Shown here piece after piece: positions 33,081 to 44,015 of a DNA stretch of 64,000 nucleotides. The DNA lies in NCBI RefSeq assembly GCF_019145435.1, contig NZ_JAHSTS010000001.1:2494001-2558000 (forward strand), in the 5' to 3' direction. The notes beneath the pieces were generated by a model, which worked only from the letters and a program-made list of their open reading frames with translations, did not search any database and was not told where the DNA came from. Numbering within the stretch: position 1 is the first letter of the stretch; each line of letters starts with the position of its first letter. The stretch comes from Pseudomonas ekonensis. Lineage in GTDB: Bacteria; Pseudomonadota; Gammaproteobacteria; Pseudomonadales; Pseudomonadaceae. Position numbers and translations under genes: made by a program.

Positions 33081-33488
33081 ATGTTCGATACCAAAATCGC
33101 CTTCATCGTGCGCAACGACCTGGCCGCCTGGCAGCGGATGAACGTCGTGGCGTTTCTCGCCACCGGCATCGCCTCGGCCGCACCCGACATCATGGGCCAG
33201 CCCTACATCGACGCCAACGGCCACCGCTACGGCAACATGGCCGGCCAGCCGATGCTGGTGTTCGAAGGGGATCTGGCCGGCCTGCAAAAGGCCCACCGCA
33301 TCGGCCTTGAGCGCGAGCTCACCCTGCTGCCCTATGTGTTCCCGATGTTCTCCACCGGTTTCGACGAAGCCAACCGCGAGGTGTTCCGGGCGCAGGATCC
33401 GCACAACCTGGACCTGGTCGGGATCGTCCTGCGCGGCTCGAAAAAAGCCGTGGACAAGGCCATCAAAGGCCTGTCGCTGCACGCCTGA
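33081..33488 (+). CDS. DUF2000-family protein
   Basis: A 135-residue protein of the DUF2000 family, recognised by FDTKIAFIVRNDLAAWQRMNVVAFLATGI at the start and by YVFPMFSTGFDEANREVF and DLVGIVLRGSKKAVDKAIKGL at the end. The fold is known to be peptidyl-tRNA hydrolase-like but function is unknown. It lies 33 bp after an AraC gene and 108 bp before a LysE exporter, a pairing seen widely in proteobacteria. Confidence 0.88.
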   Translation: MFDTKIAFIVRNDLAAWQRMNVVAFLATGIASAAPDIMGQPYIDANGHRYGNMAGQPMLVFEGDLAGLQKAHRIGLERELTLLPYVFPMFSTGFDEANREVFRAQDPHNLDLVGIVLRGSKKAVDKAIKGLSLHA

Positions 33489-33595
33489 GCCCTTCCCTTG
33501 CGACCTTTCAAACGGTGTTCAACGATGTTCGATCCTTTTGTTGCGGCAGACCGACGCCCCGCCCCCTTCAACCTCCGCCGACGCGGTGCGCGCCG

Positions 33596-34219
33596 ATGAG
33601 CGCCTCGACCTTGCTCGGCTTCTGGGCCTTCGCCCTGGTGTTCGTGATCGTGCCCGGCGCCGACTGGGCCTATGCGATTTCCGCCGGAGTGCGCGGCCAA
33701 GGCGTCATTCCCGCCGTGCTTGGCCTCCTGACCGGCTACACCGTGCTGACCGTGGTGGTCGCCGCCGGCCTGGGCGTGCTGGTGGCGGCCAACCCCAGCC
33801 TGCTGACGGCGCTGTCCATCGCCGGCGCCCTGTACCTGTGCTGGCTGGGGGTCGGCATGCTGCGCAGCCCGCCGGCCTCCATCAAAGTGGACGACGCGAC
33901 CGGCGCACGGCGCGGGATGGACTGGTACGTAAAGGGCACCCTGGTCAGCGGCCTCAACCCCAAGGGGCTGCTGTTCTTCGTCGCGTTCCTGCCGCCGTGG
34001 ACGTCCGCCCAGGCCAGTTGGGGCGTCCCTGCGCAGTTGCTGGCCCTGGGCCTGGTCTACACCGCCAGTTGCTCGGTCATCTACACGCTGGTGGGGTTGG
34101 GCGCAGAACGCACGCTGCGGACGCGGCCCGATGCGGCGCGGCTGATCGGCCGGGTGTCCGGGGTGATCATGCTGGTGCTGGCCGCCTCGCTGCTGTACCG
34201 GGAGCTGCCGATGGGCTGA
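33596..34219 (+). CDS. LysE/RhtB-family exporter
   Basis: A 207-residue membrane protein with the LysE signature VFVIVPGADWAYAISAGVRG and about six hydrophobic segments. The start at 33596 (MSASTLLG) is preferred over an upstream in-frame ATG, since the latter would add a hydrophilic Pro-rich tail. No strong Shine-Dalgarno is seen. It follows an AraC regulator and a DUF2000 gene, probably as one unit, and is followed by a strong terminator. Confidence 0.88.
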   Translation: MSASTLLGFWAFALVFVIVPGADWAYAISAGVRGQGVIPAVLGLLTGYTVLTVVVAAGLGVLVAANPSLLTALSIAGALYLCWLGVGMLRSPPASIKVDDATGARRGMDWYVKGTLVSGLNPKGLLFFVAFLPPWTSAQASWGVPAQLLALGLVYTASCSVIYTLVGLGAERTLRTRPDAARLIGRVSGVIMLVLAASLLYRELPMG

Positions 34220-34259
34220 TCGCGATCCTTGTGTGACCTGTCCGACCGACCGCTGGTCA

Positions 34260-34297
34260 GGCCCGCCCGCTGCGCTCGTCGGGCGGGCCGATTTTTT
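34260..34297 (+). terminator. Intrinsic terminator after the LysE gene
   Basis: Perfect 10-base arms GGCCCGCCCG and CGGGCGGGCC around 10 bases, followed by GATTTTTT. It separates the exporter gene from the EF-G gene, which therefore has its own promoter in the remaining 165 bp. Confidence 0.93.
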
Positions 34298-34462
34298 GCC
34301 CGCCGGTGTTGGCAGCCGTCCATTCCGGATCTATACCAGCCAATGAGCGAGGGCCCCTTGCAATTTGTGCCGAGACCCTCCATCTGGGGGTGGTTGCTTG
34401 CTCGTCGAGCTTCTAAGATCGAGCAACCGGTATCCCATGAACACTGTTTCGAGGAGAACACC

Positions 34463-36598
<2,136 letters not shown>

Positions 36599-36606
36599 TG
36601 TGACCC

Positions 36607-36642
36607 AAGCCGGAGCCTCCTGAAAGGGAGCTCCGGCTTTTT
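36607..36642 (+). terminator. Intrinsic terminator after fusA2
   Basis: Nine-base perfect arms AAGCCGGAG and CTCCGGCTT around 15 bases, then a T run. Lies 8 bp after the fusA2 stop codon, between convergent genes. Confidence 0.95.
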
Positions 36643-36658
36643 CATGCCCGGCCTTCCC

Positions 36659-37120
36659 TCACGGCTCGGCGAACGCCTGCTCGATGAACGCCTCCAGTTC
36701 CCTCTCCTCCAGCAACTCAATCGAAAACTGCCCGAAGCGTTTCGGCAGCCAGAGGATCCGCGTCCCGCTCGGCGACTGGAGGTTGTCGCGGGTCAGCGGC
36801 CGGCCGTTCTCGTCCTCCGGCTGCACGCCGCTGGCGACCAGTTCATCGTAGGCCGCCTCGATGTCCGGCGTGGAATAGCAGTGGCGGTAGATCGTGCCCT
36901 CGCCCTTGGCGTCCATCAGGTCTTTGAGGTTGCCGGCGAACGGCTGCACCAGCATCAGGCGTTCGCTGCCGAACCGCACGACCGCATAGCGCACGTGCAG
37001 GCCGCCGCGCTGCCAGTCGAGAGTCTTGGAGATGCGGGCGTTGAAGACCTTGGCGTAATAGCGGCAGGCTTCGTCGAGGTCGGCGACGAGCACATCGATG
37101 TGGCTGAACTTGAGATCCAA
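36659..37120 (-). CDS. Glyoxalase/VOC-family protein with a TTG start
   Basis: A 153-residue vicinal-oxygen-chelate protein: FSHIDVLVADLDEACRYYAKVF is the first beta-alpha-beta unit, EGTIYRHCYSTPDIEAAYDEL the second. Metal ligands are incomplete or atypical, so enzyme or binding protein cannot be decided. The first credible start is TTG at 37120 because AGGGAGC lies seven bases before it; earlier frames lack a ribosome site and run back into the next promoter. It converges on fusA2 and is divergent from the lipoprotein gene at 37267. Confidence 0.82.
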   Translation of the reverse strand: MDLKFSHIDVLVADLDEACRYYAKVFNARISKTLDWQRGGLHVRYAVVRFGSERLMLVQPFAGNLKDLMDAKGEGTIYRHCYSTPDIEAAYDELVASGVQPEDENGRPLTRDNLQSPSGTRILWLPKRFGQFSIELLEERELEAFIEQAFAEP

Positions 37121-37266
37121 GGGCTGCTCCCTGCGCAGTGGCGTGAAGCTGACGTTGTACAGAATCCCGGCGAACGGATCCACGGTCCGGCGCAACAGCC
37201 ACTATGCTCACTGAACCCGAACCCGCATGGACGCCGCCAGCCTCTTGCCCCAGGAGCCGGCCCACC

Positions 37267-37542
37267 ATGAACACCGCCACCCTGCTGACCCTGCTCGCCG
37301 TCACGCTCGCGCTGGCCGCAGGCTGCTCCGACAAAAAGGCCAACATCCGCTACGCCGCCGCCCAGACCGGCTCCAACTGCTACGCCAAGGCCCTGCCCAC
37401 GTTGGGCGAAGGCGGCCTGGCCTGGGGCGACACCTTGAGCATGGCTCGGCAGAAATCCATGGCCAACTGCATGCGTTATGCCGGCCGCTCCGGCGGCACG
37501 CCGGACACCTGCCAGGTGGTGCTGGCCGGTTGCAAGGACTGA
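37267..37542 (+). CDS. Small lipoprotein
   Basis: A 91-residue protein with a signal peptide ending in the lipobox LALAAGC, so it is lipid-anchored; the mature part starts SDKKANIRYAA and has three further cysteine pairs (CYAKALP, CMRYAG, CQVVLAGC). No Asp directly after the lipid cysteine, so outer-membrane sorting is expected. Function unknown. CAGGAGCCGG precedes the start. It stands alone between a glyoxalase-family gene and a TonB receptor gene. Confidence 0.78.
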   Translation: MNTATLLTLLAVTLALAAGCSDKKANIRYAAAQTGSNCYAKALPTLGEGGLAWGDTLSMARQKSMANCMRYAGRSGGTPDTCQVVLAGCKD

Positions 37543-37647
37543 GCGCTTCCGCCCTCTGACCGAAAAAGCAAAATCCCCATGTGTTTCCTTCGTTCTTAAG
37601 GGCGTCGCACTGTTCCCTGCCCGTTCGTCTTGCCTGGAGTTGCCCCG

Positions 37648-39774
37648 ATGCCCTCGCCCAAATCCCTGCCCACCGCTTTGCTGGGCCTGGCCCTCGTCTG
37701 TCCGGCCATGGCCGACGCCGAGGGGATGGAACTGGGCCAGGTGGTGATCGGCGCCGAAGACCGCAGCGGCGAGGACCAATCGGTGGAGGACGCCAAGGCC
37801 CGGCTGGCCGAGGTGCCCGGCGGAACCAACGTCGTCGATGCGCGGCGCCCGTTGCAGGGCCGGGTGGCCAGCAACCAGGACGTGCTGGCCTACCAGCCAG
37901 GGATCTACGCCCAGTCTTCGGGCAACGAAGGGGTCAAGGTGTCGATCCGCGGCTCCGGCATCAACCGCGCACCGGGGGCCCACGCTTCGGGGCTGTACGC
38001 GATGCTCGACGGCCTGCCGCTGACCGGCCCCGGCGGCACGCCCTATGAGTTGCTGGAGCCGCTGTGGCTGGATCATGTGGAAGTGCTGCGCGGCGCCAAC
38101 GGTTTCGACCGGGGCGCCCTGGCGCTGGGCGGCGCCATCGATTACGTCAGCCACACCGGCTACGACTCGCCGCTGCTGCAGGTGCGCTATGCCATGGGCA
38201 GCCATGGCTACATCCAGCGCCAGGTCAGCTCCGGGCAGGTGCTGGGCAACCTGGATTACTACATGGCGGTGACCGGCGCGCAGTCCGACGGCTATCAGGA
38301 CCACACCGCCAGCAAGAGCCAGGGTGTCATCGCCAACGTCGGCTACCGGTTCAGCCCGAACCTGGAGACCCGTATCTATCTGCGTCACCGCGAGACCGAC
38401 AACGACCTCGCCGGCCGGGTGACCAGGCACGCCATAGAGCACGACCCGCGCGCCGCCAACCCGGCCTACGTGACCCGCAACGACAGCCGCGACGAACCGG
38501 GCAGCACGTTCTTCGGCAACAAGACCACCTGGTACATCGACGACGATTCGAGCCTGCAGACCGGTCTGGTCTATCACGACTACCCGATGGACCTGCGCGA
38601 AGGCCCCAACCGCCTGAAGGTGGCGTACACCGACGTCAGCGGCACGCTTGACTACAAGCGCCGCGACACCCTCTGGGGCCTGGAAAGCCGCAGCAACGTG
38701 GGCCTGCGTGTGACCAAGCACCTGCCCAACGCCGGCGCCACCGAACTGGTGCGCATCCCCACCGGCAACACCGCCGGCTACGCGCCGGGCACCCATATCC
38801 GCGACTTCACCTACCAGGGCTCGGACACCGTGCTGCACGCCGGCAACGACCTGGAGATCGCCGACGACCTGTGGCTGACCACCGGCCTGGCCGCCATCTA
38901 CACCCGCCGCGAAAGCGCCGTGACCTACCCCGACGGCGGCGGCAAGACCAGCCTCGGCGACTGGGACTACGCCCCGCGCATCGGCCTGCGCTACCAGCTG
39001 ACGCCCGACCTGCAACTGTTCGGCAACCTCAGCCGTTCGGTCGAGGCGCCGCACCCGTGGTCGCTGATCTACAGTTCCAACGTGCGCTTCCCCGCCGGCA
39101 GCGGCGTGGCCACCGGCGCCCAGCGCGACCCGGTCAAGCTGCAGAACCAGACCGCCACCACCCTTGAGCTGGGCGGCCGGGGCGACGCCGCCATCGGCCA
39201 GTGGAGCCTAGCCTGGTACTACGCCCAGGTGCGCCACGAACTGCTGTCGGTGCTGCCGGACGCCAACGCCACCACCCCTTACGAACTCAACGCCAGCCCC
39301 ACCGTGCACCAAGGGGTGGAAGCCGGTATGCTGAGCGACCTGTGGACGGCCGCCGACGGTGGCCGGTTGAGCCTGCGCCAGAGCTACACCTTCAGCGACT
39401 TCCACTACCGCGACGACGACCGTTTCGGCGACAACCGCCTGCCGGGCCTGCCGATGCACTTCTACCAGGGCGAACTGCGCTACGACTGGCCGCAGGGCTT
39501 CTTCGCCGGCGTCAACACCCAGTGGGCCTCGAAGGTTGCCGTGGACTACGCCAACAGCTATTACGCCGACCCGTACGCGATCTTCGGCGCCACCGTGGGC
39601 TACAACGCGCCCAAGGGCGACTGGCAGACCTGGCTTGACCTGCGCAACCTGACCGACAAGCGCTACGCCGCCACGGTCACGCCGGGCTACGACGACAAGG
39701 GTCTGGACGTGGCGCGCTCCACGCCGGGCGAAGGGATGGCGATGTATGTCGGAGTGTCGTGGAGCCTGCGCTGA
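37648..39774 (+). CDS. TonB-dependent outer membrane receptor
   Basis: A 708-residue receptor. A signal peptide (LPTALLGLALVCPAMA) precedes a short N terminus with a TonB-box-like ELGQVVIGAED, then the plug (VSIRGSGINRAP, YELLEPLWLDHVEVLRGANG) and a long beta-barrel ending in aromatic VGVSWSLR. The plug and barrel look like FecA/FhuA/FyuA-type siderophore receptors. No signalling extension for a sigma/anti-sigma pair is present. The start at 37648 follows TGGAGTTGCC. It is alone; the PhyH gene downstream is on the other strand. Ligand not predictable. Confidence 0.92.
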   Translation: MPSPKSLPTALLGLALVCPAMADAEGMELGQVVIGAEDRSGEDQSVEDAKARLAEVPGGTNVVDARRPLQGRVASNQDVLAYQPGIYAQSSGNEGVKVSIRGSGINRAPGAHASGLYAMLDGLPLTGPGGTPYELLEPLWLDHVEVLRGANGFDRGALALGGAIDYVSHTGYDSPLLQVRYAMGSHGYIQRQVSSGQVLGNLDYYMAVTGAQSDGYQDHTASKSQGVIANVGYRFSPNLETRIYLRHRETDNDLAGRVTRHAIEHDPRAANPAYVTRNDSRDEPGSTFFGNKTTWYIDDDSSLQTGLVYHDYPMDLREGPNRLKVAYTDVSGTLDYKRRDTLWGLESRSNVGLRVTKHLPNAGATELVRIPTGNTAGYAPGTHIRDFTYQGSDTVLHAGNDLEIADDLWLTTGLAAIYTRRESAVTYPDGGGKTSLGDWDYAPRIGLRYQLTPDLQLFGNLSRSVEAPHPWSLIYSSNVRFPAGSGVATGAQRDPVKLQNQTATTLELGGRGDAAIGQWSLAWYYAQVRHELLSVLPDANATTPYELNASPTVHQGVEAGMLSDLWTAADGGRLSLRQSYTFSDFHYRDDDRFGDNRLPGLPMHFYQGELRYDWPQGFFAGVNTQWASKVAVDYANSYYADPYAIFGATVGYNAPKGDWQTWLDLRNLTDKRYAATVTPGYDDKGLDVARSTPGEGMAMYVGVSWSLR

Positions 39775-39797
39775 GGTCTGGCGGGGTCGCGCAATGC

Positions 39798-40484
39798 CTA
39801 GGGGTAACGGCTCGCCGCCGCAAAACCCGCAGGATCGAACCGCTCCGACGTGTCCATCCGGACATTGCGCAAGGGCGCCGTGGCGAGGTGGGACGCGTAG
39901 AGGACTTCGGCGCAATAGCCGATCAACAGCGTGCGGCGGCGTGCGCCCGTCACGTTCAGGCTGCCGGCGTGCACCAGGTCGGCATCGAACACCAGCATGT
40001 CGCCGGCGCTGCCGCACAGTTGCAGCGACCGCGACTCGTCGCTGAAGTCGAACGGCGCCGCGCCAGGTTCGGGCCGGTGGCTGCCGGGGACGATCCGCGT
40101 GGCCCCGTTCTCATGCCCGTAGTCATCCAGGAAGGCCAGCGCGTTCACCCGGTCACCCGGCCTCTGCGCCGAGAGGTCGCGGTGCAGCACTTGATGGCCG
40201 CCGCCGGCCAGCGGCTCGCGCCCCTCGACCTGCGAAAGGAAGAACCGCTCGGCGATCAACGCTCCCGCCGCCGCCAGCACCGCCGGCAGACGGCACACGG
40301 CCAGGACCGTCGGGTCGTCATCGAGCAGCGAATGCCGCCAGTCCCAGCCGCGGGGCACGGGCCATTGCTCCGAAGGCCTCACCTGCGCGTCGAACGTGGC
40401 GCGCAGTTCGTCCAGCCATTCACCGGGGATCGCCCGACGGAGCAGGACATAACCGTTCTGGTGGAGTTGCTCGCGGTCGGTCAT
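39798..40484 (-). CDS. Phytanoyl-CoA dioxygenase (PhyH)-family protein
   Basis: A 228-residue Fe(II)/2-oxoglutarate-dependent dioxygenase. The iron ligands are visible as HRD in QVLHRDLSAQ and the distal His in DADLVHAGSLN; the 2-oxoglutarate Arg may lie in TGARRRTLLIGY. The sequence is typical PhyH in length. It converges on the TonB receptor and is in the same direction as trmK, 76 bp after that start. No substrate is suggested by neighbours. Confidence 0.85.
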   Translation of the reverse strand: MTDREQLHQNGYVLLRRAIPGEWLDELRATFDAQVRPSEQWPVPRGWDWRHSLLDDDPTVLAVCRLPAVLAAAGALIAERFFLSQVEGREPLAGGGHQVLHRDLSAQRPGDRVNALAFLDDYGHENGATRIVPGSHRPEPGAAPFDFSDESRSLQLCGSAGDMLVFDADLVHAGSLNVTGARRRTLLIGYCAEVLYASHLATAPLRNVRMDTSERFDPAGFAAASRYP

Positions 40485-40560
40485 GGCGTGCTCGAATCCT
40501 TTCGTTCAATGGGCTCAGTGAACCAGCGTAGCTGCGCCAACCCCCACGTCGAGCGCCAGC

Positions 40561-41256
40561 CTATGCCAGCAGTTCGGCAATCCAGCGCGCCTGCCGTTCG
40601 ATTTCCCCGGTCTTCTCTTCGGGCACCGACTGGCGAGCCCGGGCGAAGTGGCTCAGGGTCTGTTGCCGGCGCCGCAGCGTGCGCTGCCATTTGTCCAGGA
40701 AGGCCGGGCTGCGGGCCTGCATCTGCAACGGGCCGAAGTACAGCTCCCGGTCACTGTAGGCCGGTGCTTCGCCGCGTTCGGCGACGATGATTTCGTAGTC
40801 GAAGCGGTTTTCCCGCAGCACTTCTTCGTGAAGGATCCGGTAGCCGTTGTCCATCAGCCACAGCCGCAACGGCTCTTCGCCGCCGTTGGGCTGCAGGATC
40901 AGGCGCTCCCGGCCGTTCAGCCGCGCCTTGCCGCTGTCGAGGATGTCGCGGATCGTCTCCCCGCCCATGCCGCACAGGCTGATTGCGGTGATGCCGTCGT
41001 TCGGTTCGATGGCCTCCAGGCCGTTGGCCAGGCGCACGGTGATGGATTCGTCCAGGCCGTTGTCGCGCACGGTGCGTTCGGCGGCATGGAACGGCGTGCG
41101 CGCCACTTCGCCGGCCACCGCCGCCGCAATCGCGCCACGGCGCATCAGCGCCACCGGCAGGTAGCCGTGGTCCGAGCCGATGTCGGCCAGGCGTGCACCT
41201 TGGGGCACCTGGGCGGCGACGCGTTCAAGGCGCATGGACAATGTCTGTTCGTTCAA
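40561..41256 (-). CDS. trmK: tRNA (adenine22-N1)-methyltransferase (TrmK family)
   Basis: A 231-residue class I SAM-dependent methyltransferase. The SAM motif is ARLADIGSDHGYLPVAL, followed by VRLANGLEAIEPN and ISLCGMGGETIRDIL, characteristic of the TrmK/YqfN family, which methylates A22 of tRNA. I take TTG at 41256 as start, after AGGAACCGCCG; the next ATG is six codons in. A short gap separates it from the PhyH gene. It lies on the opposite strand to nothing obvious in translation. Confidence 0.82.
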   Translation of the reverse strand: MNEQTLSMRLERVAAQVPQGARLADIGSDHGYLPVALMRRGAIAAAVAGEVARTPFHAAERTVRDNGLDESITVRLANGLEAIEPNDGITAISLCGMGGETIRDILDSGKARLNGRERLILQPNGGEEPLRLWLMDNGYRILHEEVLRENRFDYEIIVAERGEAPAYSDRELYFGPLQMQARSPAFLDKWQRTLRRRQQTLSHFARARQSVPEEKTGEIERQARWIAELLA

Positions 41257-41419
41257 CGGCGGTTCCTGTTCACCAGCGGAATCGGCCCGGCGGCCCGATC
41301 GGGACGCGATTGTGTCGGGCCGCGTCGTACATTTCAAATCCCGGCGACGGAACCGATGGCTATGAATGGCAACAGGCAGGCACCGACCTGCTGCTGGTGA
41401 CGATTGCCACAGGCCTGAT

Positions 41420-42013
41420 CTACGAGGTGCTGCACGACGTGCTGGATTGAGCGCCGGCCTCAAGACAGGTCTGTGCCCGGCGGGTGACGGCGTCGATATA
41501 GGACGCATCGCCGTAGACCCGCGCCAACAGGATCGCCCCCTCGTAATCCGCCACCCACTGCCGGGCGGTCTGCAACGCTTGCGCTTCGTCCAGGCGCCCC
41601 GCGAGCAAATGCGCGAAGGCCTTGGCCCATTCATCGAAGAACGCGCGGATCGGCACCATCAGCTCGTTTTTGCCGTAAGTCGCATCCACCGCCACCACGC
41701 CCATCAGGCAACCGATGGAGTCGTCCTGAAACAGCCTCGCCGCCTTGCGCCCCATCTTGCCCAGACGCTCTTGGGGGCTGAGCTTCTCATCGTAGGCCAC
41801 GGCGAACAGCATCTGGCGGATGCCCTGGTGCGTCCACTCCAGCACGTCGCGCAGCAGCGATTCCTTGTTCGGGTAATGGTGATAGAACGACGCCTTGGTG
41901 AATCCGCAGGCGGCGGCGAGCACGTCCATGGTGGTGCCGTGGTAGCCCAGGCGCTTGAACGTGCCGGCGCAGCGCAGCAGCAGTTCCTCTCGGGGGATTT
42001 TCAACGGTCGCAC
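41420..42013 (-). CDS. TetR-family regulator with a GTG start
   Basis: A 197-residue TetR/AcrR regulator. The helix-turn-helix is YHGTTMDVLAAACGFTKASFYHHYPNKESLL. The C-terminal ligand domain resembles that of the YsiA/AcrR type. The start is GTG at 42013, eight bases after AGGAA; upstream frames are too long and lack a ribosome site. It is divergent from the crotonase gene with 150 bp between, which contains the inverted repeat at 42088-42124. It very likely represses that two-gene unit, and itself. Confidence 0.87.
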   Translation of the reverse strand: MRPLKIPREELLLRCAGTFKRLGYHGTTMDVLAAACGFTKASFYHHYPNKESLLRDVLEWTHQGIRQMLFAVAYDEKLSPQERLGKMGRKAARLFQDDSIGCLMGVVAVDATYGKNELMVPIRAFFDEWAKAFAHLLAGRLDEAQALQTARQWVADYEGAILLARVYGDASYIDAVTRRAQTCLEAGAQSSTSCSTS

Positions 42014-42087
42014 GGGGAATTCCTGATCAGGATCACTGGCGCTGATTCTATGACATAAGCCTGCCCTGCTCAATTTGACGGTAACCA

Positions 42088-42124
42088 ACCGTTCGTTTAG
42101 TTTTCGACTTACCAAACAAACGGT
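42088..42124. promoter_or_regulatory. Inverted repeat, probable TetR operator
   Basis: ACCGTTCGTTT (42088-42098) and AAACAAACGGT (42114-42124) match in 10 of 11 positions as an inverted repeat, 15 bases apart, in the divergent promoter of the TetR gene and the crotonase gene. Position 40 bp before the crotonase start and 75 bp before the regulator suits dual repression. Confidence 0.65.
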
Positions 42125-42163
42125 CAGTAAGTGGCCAACCATCGAAACGCAGGAGCAAACGAC

Positions 42164-42961
42164 ATGACTGAAGCCAACAGCGGTGCAGGCCGGGTGACCC
42201 GGGAACGGCGCGGACACCTGATGCTGATCGGTCTGGACCGGGCCGGCAAACGCAACGCCTTCGACAGCGCGCTGCTGACCGACCTGTCACTGGCCATCGG
42301 CGAGTACGAACGTGACGAACAATTGCGCTGCGCCGTGCTGTTTGCCCACGGCGAGCATTTCACCGCCGGGCTCGACCTGATGGAACTCACGCCGAAGCTC
42401 GCCTCCGGCAGCTTCCGTTACCCCGAAGACGGCATCGATCCCTGGGGAGTCTCGGCGCCGCGGCGCCGCAAACCGATGGTGGTGGCCGTCGAAGGCACCT
42501 GCTGGACCGCCGGCATCGAGTTGATGCTCAATGCCGACATCGCCGTCGCCGCCGACAACGCGCGGTTCGCGCACCTGGAAGTCCTGCGCGGCATTTCGCC
42601 GGCCGGCGGCTCCACCGTGCGTTTCACCCGCGCCGCCGGCTGGGCCGCGGCCATGCGCTACATGCTCACCGGCGAAGCGTTCGACGCCGCGCAGGCCCTG
42701 GAGATGCGCCTGCTGAGCGAAGTGGTCGTTCCCGGCCAGGCGCTGCCCCGTGCCCTCGAATACGCTGAACGCATCGCCAAGGCTGCACCGCTGGCGATCC
42801 GGGCCACCTTGCAATCGGCCTTCCTGGCCCAGGACGAAGGCGACGGCGCCGCCCTGTCGACACTCAACGAACAACTCCTGGCGCTGATCAAGAGCGAGGA
42901 CGTGCGCGAGGGCGTCATGGCGATGATGCAAAAGCGCGATCCGTGCTTCACGGGCCGTTGA
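42164..42961 (+). CDS. Enoyl-CoA hydratase/isomerase-family (crotonase) protein
   Basis: A 265-residue crotonase-fold protein. LAIGEYERDEQLRCAVLFAHGEHFTAGLDL is the CoA-binding/oxyanion strand-helix, and GTCWTAGIELMLNADIAVAADNARF the second oxyanion element. One of the two catalytic Glu residues of enoyl-CoA hydratase is in LEVLRGISPAGG; the other position reads differently, so isomerase or hydrolase activity is possible. GCAGGAGC precedes the start. It is followed after 38 bp by an alpha/beta hydrolase and both lie opposite a TetR gene. Confidence 0.88.
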   Translation: MTEANSGAGRVTRERRGHLMLIGLDRAGKRNAFDSALLTDLSLAIGEYERDEQLRCAVLFAHGEHFTAGLDLMELTPKLASGSFRYPEDGIDPWGVSAPRRRKPMVVAVEGTCWTAGIELMLNADIAVAADNARFAHLEVLRGISPAGGSTVRFTRAAGWAAAMRYMLTGEAFDAAQALEMRLLSEVVVPGQALPRALEYAERIAKAAPLAIRATLQSAFLAQDEGDGAALSTLNEQLLALIKSEDVREGVMAMMQKRDPCFTGR

Positions 42962-42999
42962 TGATTTGTCCCTCTCCCACTGAACAAGCGAACCCGACG

Positions 43000-43878
43000 A
43001 TGAACACCCTCGCCTCTCCCTTCATCAACCCGGTGCAGACGCAAAAGGTTGCGCTGGTCGCCCGTGACGGCTACCGGCTCGGTGCCCTGCTCTACCGGGC
43101 GTCCGGCACCGCCAAAGGCAATCTGATCGTGGCGGGCGCCACTGGCGTCCAACAGCGTTTCTACCGGCGCTTTGCCGAACACGCGGCGCAGCAGGGATTC
43201 AACGTCCTGACCCTCGATTACCGGGGCATCGGCGAGTCGAAACCGGCTTCGCTCAAGGGCTTCGAGATGGCCTACCTGGACTGGGCCAGCCAAGACCTGG
43301 CCGCCGCCGTGGATCTGTTCGACGGGCAAACACAGCCGCTGTACTGGGTCGGCCACTCGTTCGGCGGCCACGCCATCGGCCTGCTGCCCAACCACCGGGC
43401 GCTGACCGCTTGCTATTCGCTGGGCGCCGGCGCCGGGTGGAGCGGCTGGATGTCCAGGGCCGAAGCGCTGAAGACGCGCCTGCTCTGGACACTGGTGCTG
43501 CCGGCCATCGTCGCCTGCAAGGGCTACATGGCCTGGAGCGTGCTGGGCATGGGCGACGACCTGCCGCTGGGCGTCTACCAGGCCTGGAAACGTTGGTGCC
43601 GGTTTCCGCATTACTACTTCGACGACCCTGCCATGGCCCACCTCCAAGCGCTGTACGCCGACGTCACGACGCCGTGCGTGTTCGCCACCTCGGTGGACGA
43701 TCCTTGGGCGCCTCCACGCTCGCGCGACGCCTTCGCCCAGGCCTACCGCAACGCGCCGCTGACCACCCCCGACCTGACGCCGCCCGCCGGCACCGCCCCC
43801 TACGGGCACATGGGCTATTTCCGGGACGGATCGCAACCGCTTTGGGACGATATCCTGCGCTGGCTGCAAGACCATTGA
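43000..43878 (+). CDS. Alpha/beta-hydrolase-fold protein (COG4757-type)
   Basis: A 292-residue alpha/beta hydrolase. The nucleophile elbow is WVGHSFGGHA with Ser in the usual place, ANLIVAGATGVQQRFYRRFA and NVLTLDYRGIGESKP are the early strands, and the C-terminal half has TSVDDPWAP and GHMGYF with the acid and base. Such proteins are esterases, thioesterases or acyltransferases. It follows the crotonase gene and probably shares its TetR-controlled promoter. Confidence 0.85.
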   Translation: MNTLASPFINPVQTQKVALVARDGYRLGALLYRASGTAKGNLIVAGATGVQQRFYRRFAEHAAQQGFNVLTLDYRGIGESKPASLKGFEMAYLDWASQDLAAAVDLFDGQTQPLYWVGHSFGGHAIGLLPNHRALTACYSLGAGAGWSGWMSRAEALKTRLLWTLVLPAIVACKGYMAWSVLGMGDDLPLGVYQAWKRWCRFPHYYFDDPAMAHLQALYADVTTPCVFATSVDDPWAPPRSRDAFAQAYRNAPLTTPDLTPPAGTAPYGHMGYFRDGSQPLWDDILRWLQDH

Positions 43879-44015
43879 CCCGTTCCGGCCATCGCCATTG
43901 CGCATCGGCGCAGCCTTCTTGCGCACGGCAAACGCCATCGCGAAGGCCCTTTTCATTGAACCCCCGCGCTTTTTCTGCACAATGGCAGGCATTCGAAACA
44001 CCACCGAGACCCCTG

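Noticed and set aside
36955..39054. 699-codon frame opposite the TonB receptor and glyoxalase-family gene
   Set aside because: It overlaps three well supported features and has low-complexity composition.
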